DNA of 64,000 nt from an uncultured Bacteroidota bacterium (GTDB lineage Bacteria > Bacteroidota > Bacteroidia > Bacteroidales > VadinHA17). Shown piece after piece: positions 62,876-64,000 of this stretch. The translations under genes and the position numbers were made by a program. The stretch is from assembly GCA_903824785.1 (NCBI GenBank), contig CAIJYD010000069.1, positions 29,291-93,290 on the forward strand, in the 5' to 3' direction. Below the pieces are notes generated by a model. That model was not told the DNA's origin. It made no database searches and worked only from the letters and a program-made list of their open reading frames with translations. The stretch's first letter is position 1, and each line of letters begins with the position of its first letter.

Positions 62876-64000
62876 ATGATTCAAAAAACTTATAAATCAG
62901 AAAAGAAATTTTCTTTATTCTGTATTTTACACTCCCGATGGCTCCCGATAGCTCCCGATAGCTATCGGGACGGGACGGGAGTACTTTGCTATTTGCTATT
63001 GGCATTTTTCATGTCGTCTACTATGTCTGCCCAAGCACCTCAGAAAATGAGTTATCAGGCTATTATCCGCAATGCAAGCAGTGCTTTGGTAGTAAGTACT
63101 CAGATAGGAATGAAAATCAGTATTCTCCAAGGTTCAGAAAGCGGTACCGTAGTGTACGTTGAAACTCAAGCTCCTACTACAAATGCTAATGGACTGGTGA
63201 CTATTGAAATAGGTGCAGGTACAGTTGTTGCAGGTACTTTTGCTACGATTGATTGGTCCACTGGTACGTATTATATTAAAACCGAAACAGACCCTGCTGG
63301 TGGGACAAGTTATACAATAACAGGCACAAGTCAGTTGTTGAGTGTACCATATGCGTTATATGCCAAATCAGCAGGTACGAGCGATGCACTTCAAAACCAG
63401 ATTAATATGTTAAAAATATCTTCAGCAGCAGGAGGAACTATAACAGATGTGGAAAATAATACATATAACACAGTAAAGATAGGCACACAGACATGGATGT
63501 CAGAGAACCTAAAAACCACTAAATACAATGATGGTACAACAATACCTAACGTTACAGATAATACTGCATGGGCAGCATTGACCACTGGTGCTTATAGCGA
63601 TTACAGTAATACTCCGGCAAATTCAACAACTTATGGCAGACTATATAACTGGTATGCAGTAGATAATAATGCATCAACAAAGGCTGCAAGTAATGAAGGC
63701 AAAAATGTTTGTCCGACAGGCTGGCACGTACCAAGTGATGCTGAGTGGACAACACTAACAACATATCTCACAAACAACGGTTATGGTTATGGGGGAAGTG
63801 GAAACGATATAGTAAAATCCATGGCAGCAACATCGGGATGGACTACTAATGCCACAGCTGGCGCTGCTGGGAATGACCAGGCCAGCAACAACAGTAGTGG
63901 TTTTACAGCTCTTCCGGGAGGCTCCCGTAGCTACAGTGGACCGTACAGCACCATTGGAAACGACGGTTACTGGTGGAGTTCTACAGAGGACGCGACGGCG
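62876..64000 (+). CDS. Surface protein with FISUMP domain, N-terminal part (cut by window edge)
   Basis: 375 codons from the ATG at 62876 to the edge, with no stop. After the N-terminus comes the start typical of secreted Bacteroidota surface proteins (QAPQKMSYQAIIRNASSALV) with a beta domain (about 58-160) closing at LLSVPYALYAKSAGTSDALQ. From about 188 the Fibrobacter-succinogenes-type major paralogous domain follows: VKIGTQTWMSENLKTTKYND, TYGRLYNWYAVDN, VCPTGWHVPSDAEWTTL, GFTALPGGSRS, GYWWSSTED. It may be a surface or type IX-secreted protein; the C-terminus is not visible. Its signal peptide is interrupted by a palindromic insert (62933-62980). Confidence 0.88.
   Translation, partial: MIQKTYKSEKKFSLFCILHSRWLPIAPDSYRDGTGVLCYLLLAFFMSSTMSAQAPQKMSYQAIIRNASSALVVSTQIGMKISILQGSESGTVVYVETQAPTTNANGLVTIEIGAGTVVAGTFATIDWSTGTYYIKTETDPAGGTSYTITGTSQLLSVPYALYAKSAGTSDALQNQINMLKISSAAGGTITDVENNTYNTVKIGTQTWMSENLKTTKYNDGTTIPNVTDNTAWAALTTGAYSDYSNTPANSTTYGRLYNWYAVDNNASTKAASNEGKNVCPTGWHVPSDAEWTTLTTYLTNNGYGYGGSGNDIVKSMAATSGWTTNATAGAAGNDQASNNSSGFTALPGGSRSYSGPYSTIGNDGYWWSSTEDATA
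62933..62980. repeat. 48-bp palindromic repeat inserted in a coding region
   Basis: Three direct units TCCCGATGGC, TCCCGATAGC, TCCCGATAGC are followed by the inverted copies, ending in GGGACGGGACGGGA. The core TCCCGATAGCTATCGGGA (62953-62970) is a perfect palindrome. The block is 48 bp (16 codons), begins exactly after codon 19 and keeps the frame open. Confidence 0.75.

Noticed and set aside
62933..62980. CRISPR-like repeats
   Set aside because: The units are contiguous, 10 bp, without spacers, and form one palindrome; no cas genes are present.
63391..63764. Two minus-strand frames at the right end
   Set aside because: Both are antisense to the FISUMP coding frame, which is open throughout and has clear domain motifs.

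Overview
The window comes from a member of the Bacteroidota, probably an environmental or anaerobic relative of the Bacteroidales. The evidence is a SusC/SusD pair driven by an ECF sigma factor and FecR anti-sigma factor, many lipoproteins and exported hydrolases, a guaB-parvulin-OstA envelope cluster, ribosomal and housekeeping gene orders typical of the phylum, and repeated matches to the Bacteroidota promoter element TAnnTTTG. No species can be named from the sequence alone. Nothing looks like a prophage, CRISPR array, integrative element or insertion sequence.

Layout. 1-5964 (minus): guaB, then three parvulin/SurA-type envelope chaperones and the start of an OstA-like protein, closely packed. 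6081-8003 (plus): recQ. 8011-20900 (minus): ECF sigma factor, FecR, SusC, SusD, then an unusual cassette of four exported proteins (SelA-like PLP enzyme, PIG-L deacetylase, FAD oxidoreductase, metallophosphatase). The cassette is separated from susD by a terminator and has its own promoter. 20970-23801 (minus): GlcD/GlcF-type fused oxidase. 23928-28468 (plus): DUF5063 protein, 3'-5' exonuclease, RlmI-type methyltransferase and Tex. 28481-33012 (minus): M28-type peptidase and GH2 enzyme. 33356-35836 (plus): mutS2. 35885-47830 (minus): sodium/solute symporter, a second ECF sigma operon with a DUF4097 protein, a membrane protein of unknown function, an M28 peptidase with a PDZ domain, ornithine aminotransferase, a GH106-like enzyme and trmD. 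47879-57516: YkgJ-type protein, amidohydrolase, dapB, lepB, the thrS-infC-rpmI-rplT operon, a PKD lipoprotein and an SGNH hydrolase. 57639-61732: APC permease and lysC-lysA. 62202-62424: two tRNA-Leu genes. 62876-64000: start of a FISUMP-domain surface protein that runs off the window.

How the parts work together. The envelope cluster probably folds outer-membrane proteins and serves LPS transport. The SusCD locus is wired for trans-envelope signalling: SusC carries an STN domain, and FecR and the sigma factor lie just upstream. It has no glycoside hydrolase; the following cassette encodes exported deacetylase, lyase-type, oxidoreductase and phosphatase proteins, which suggests periplasmic processing of an acylated amino compound. 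dapB, lysC and lysA make lysine and its precursors.

Most notable signals: (1) a plus-strand promoter and perfect intrinsic terminator in the susC leader, predicting a short cis-antisense RNA like the DonS family of Bacteroides; (2) a promoter, 23-codon leader ORF, possible antiterminator and terminator in front of lysC, i.e. an attenuator; (3) the exported PLP/PIG-L/FAD/phosphatase cassette; (4) infC with no ATG/GTG/TTG start that covers its N-terminal domain, but with a strong Shine-Dalgarno sequence 8 nt before an in-frame ATA; (5) a palindromic repeat inserted in frame into the signal peptide of the FISUMP protein.
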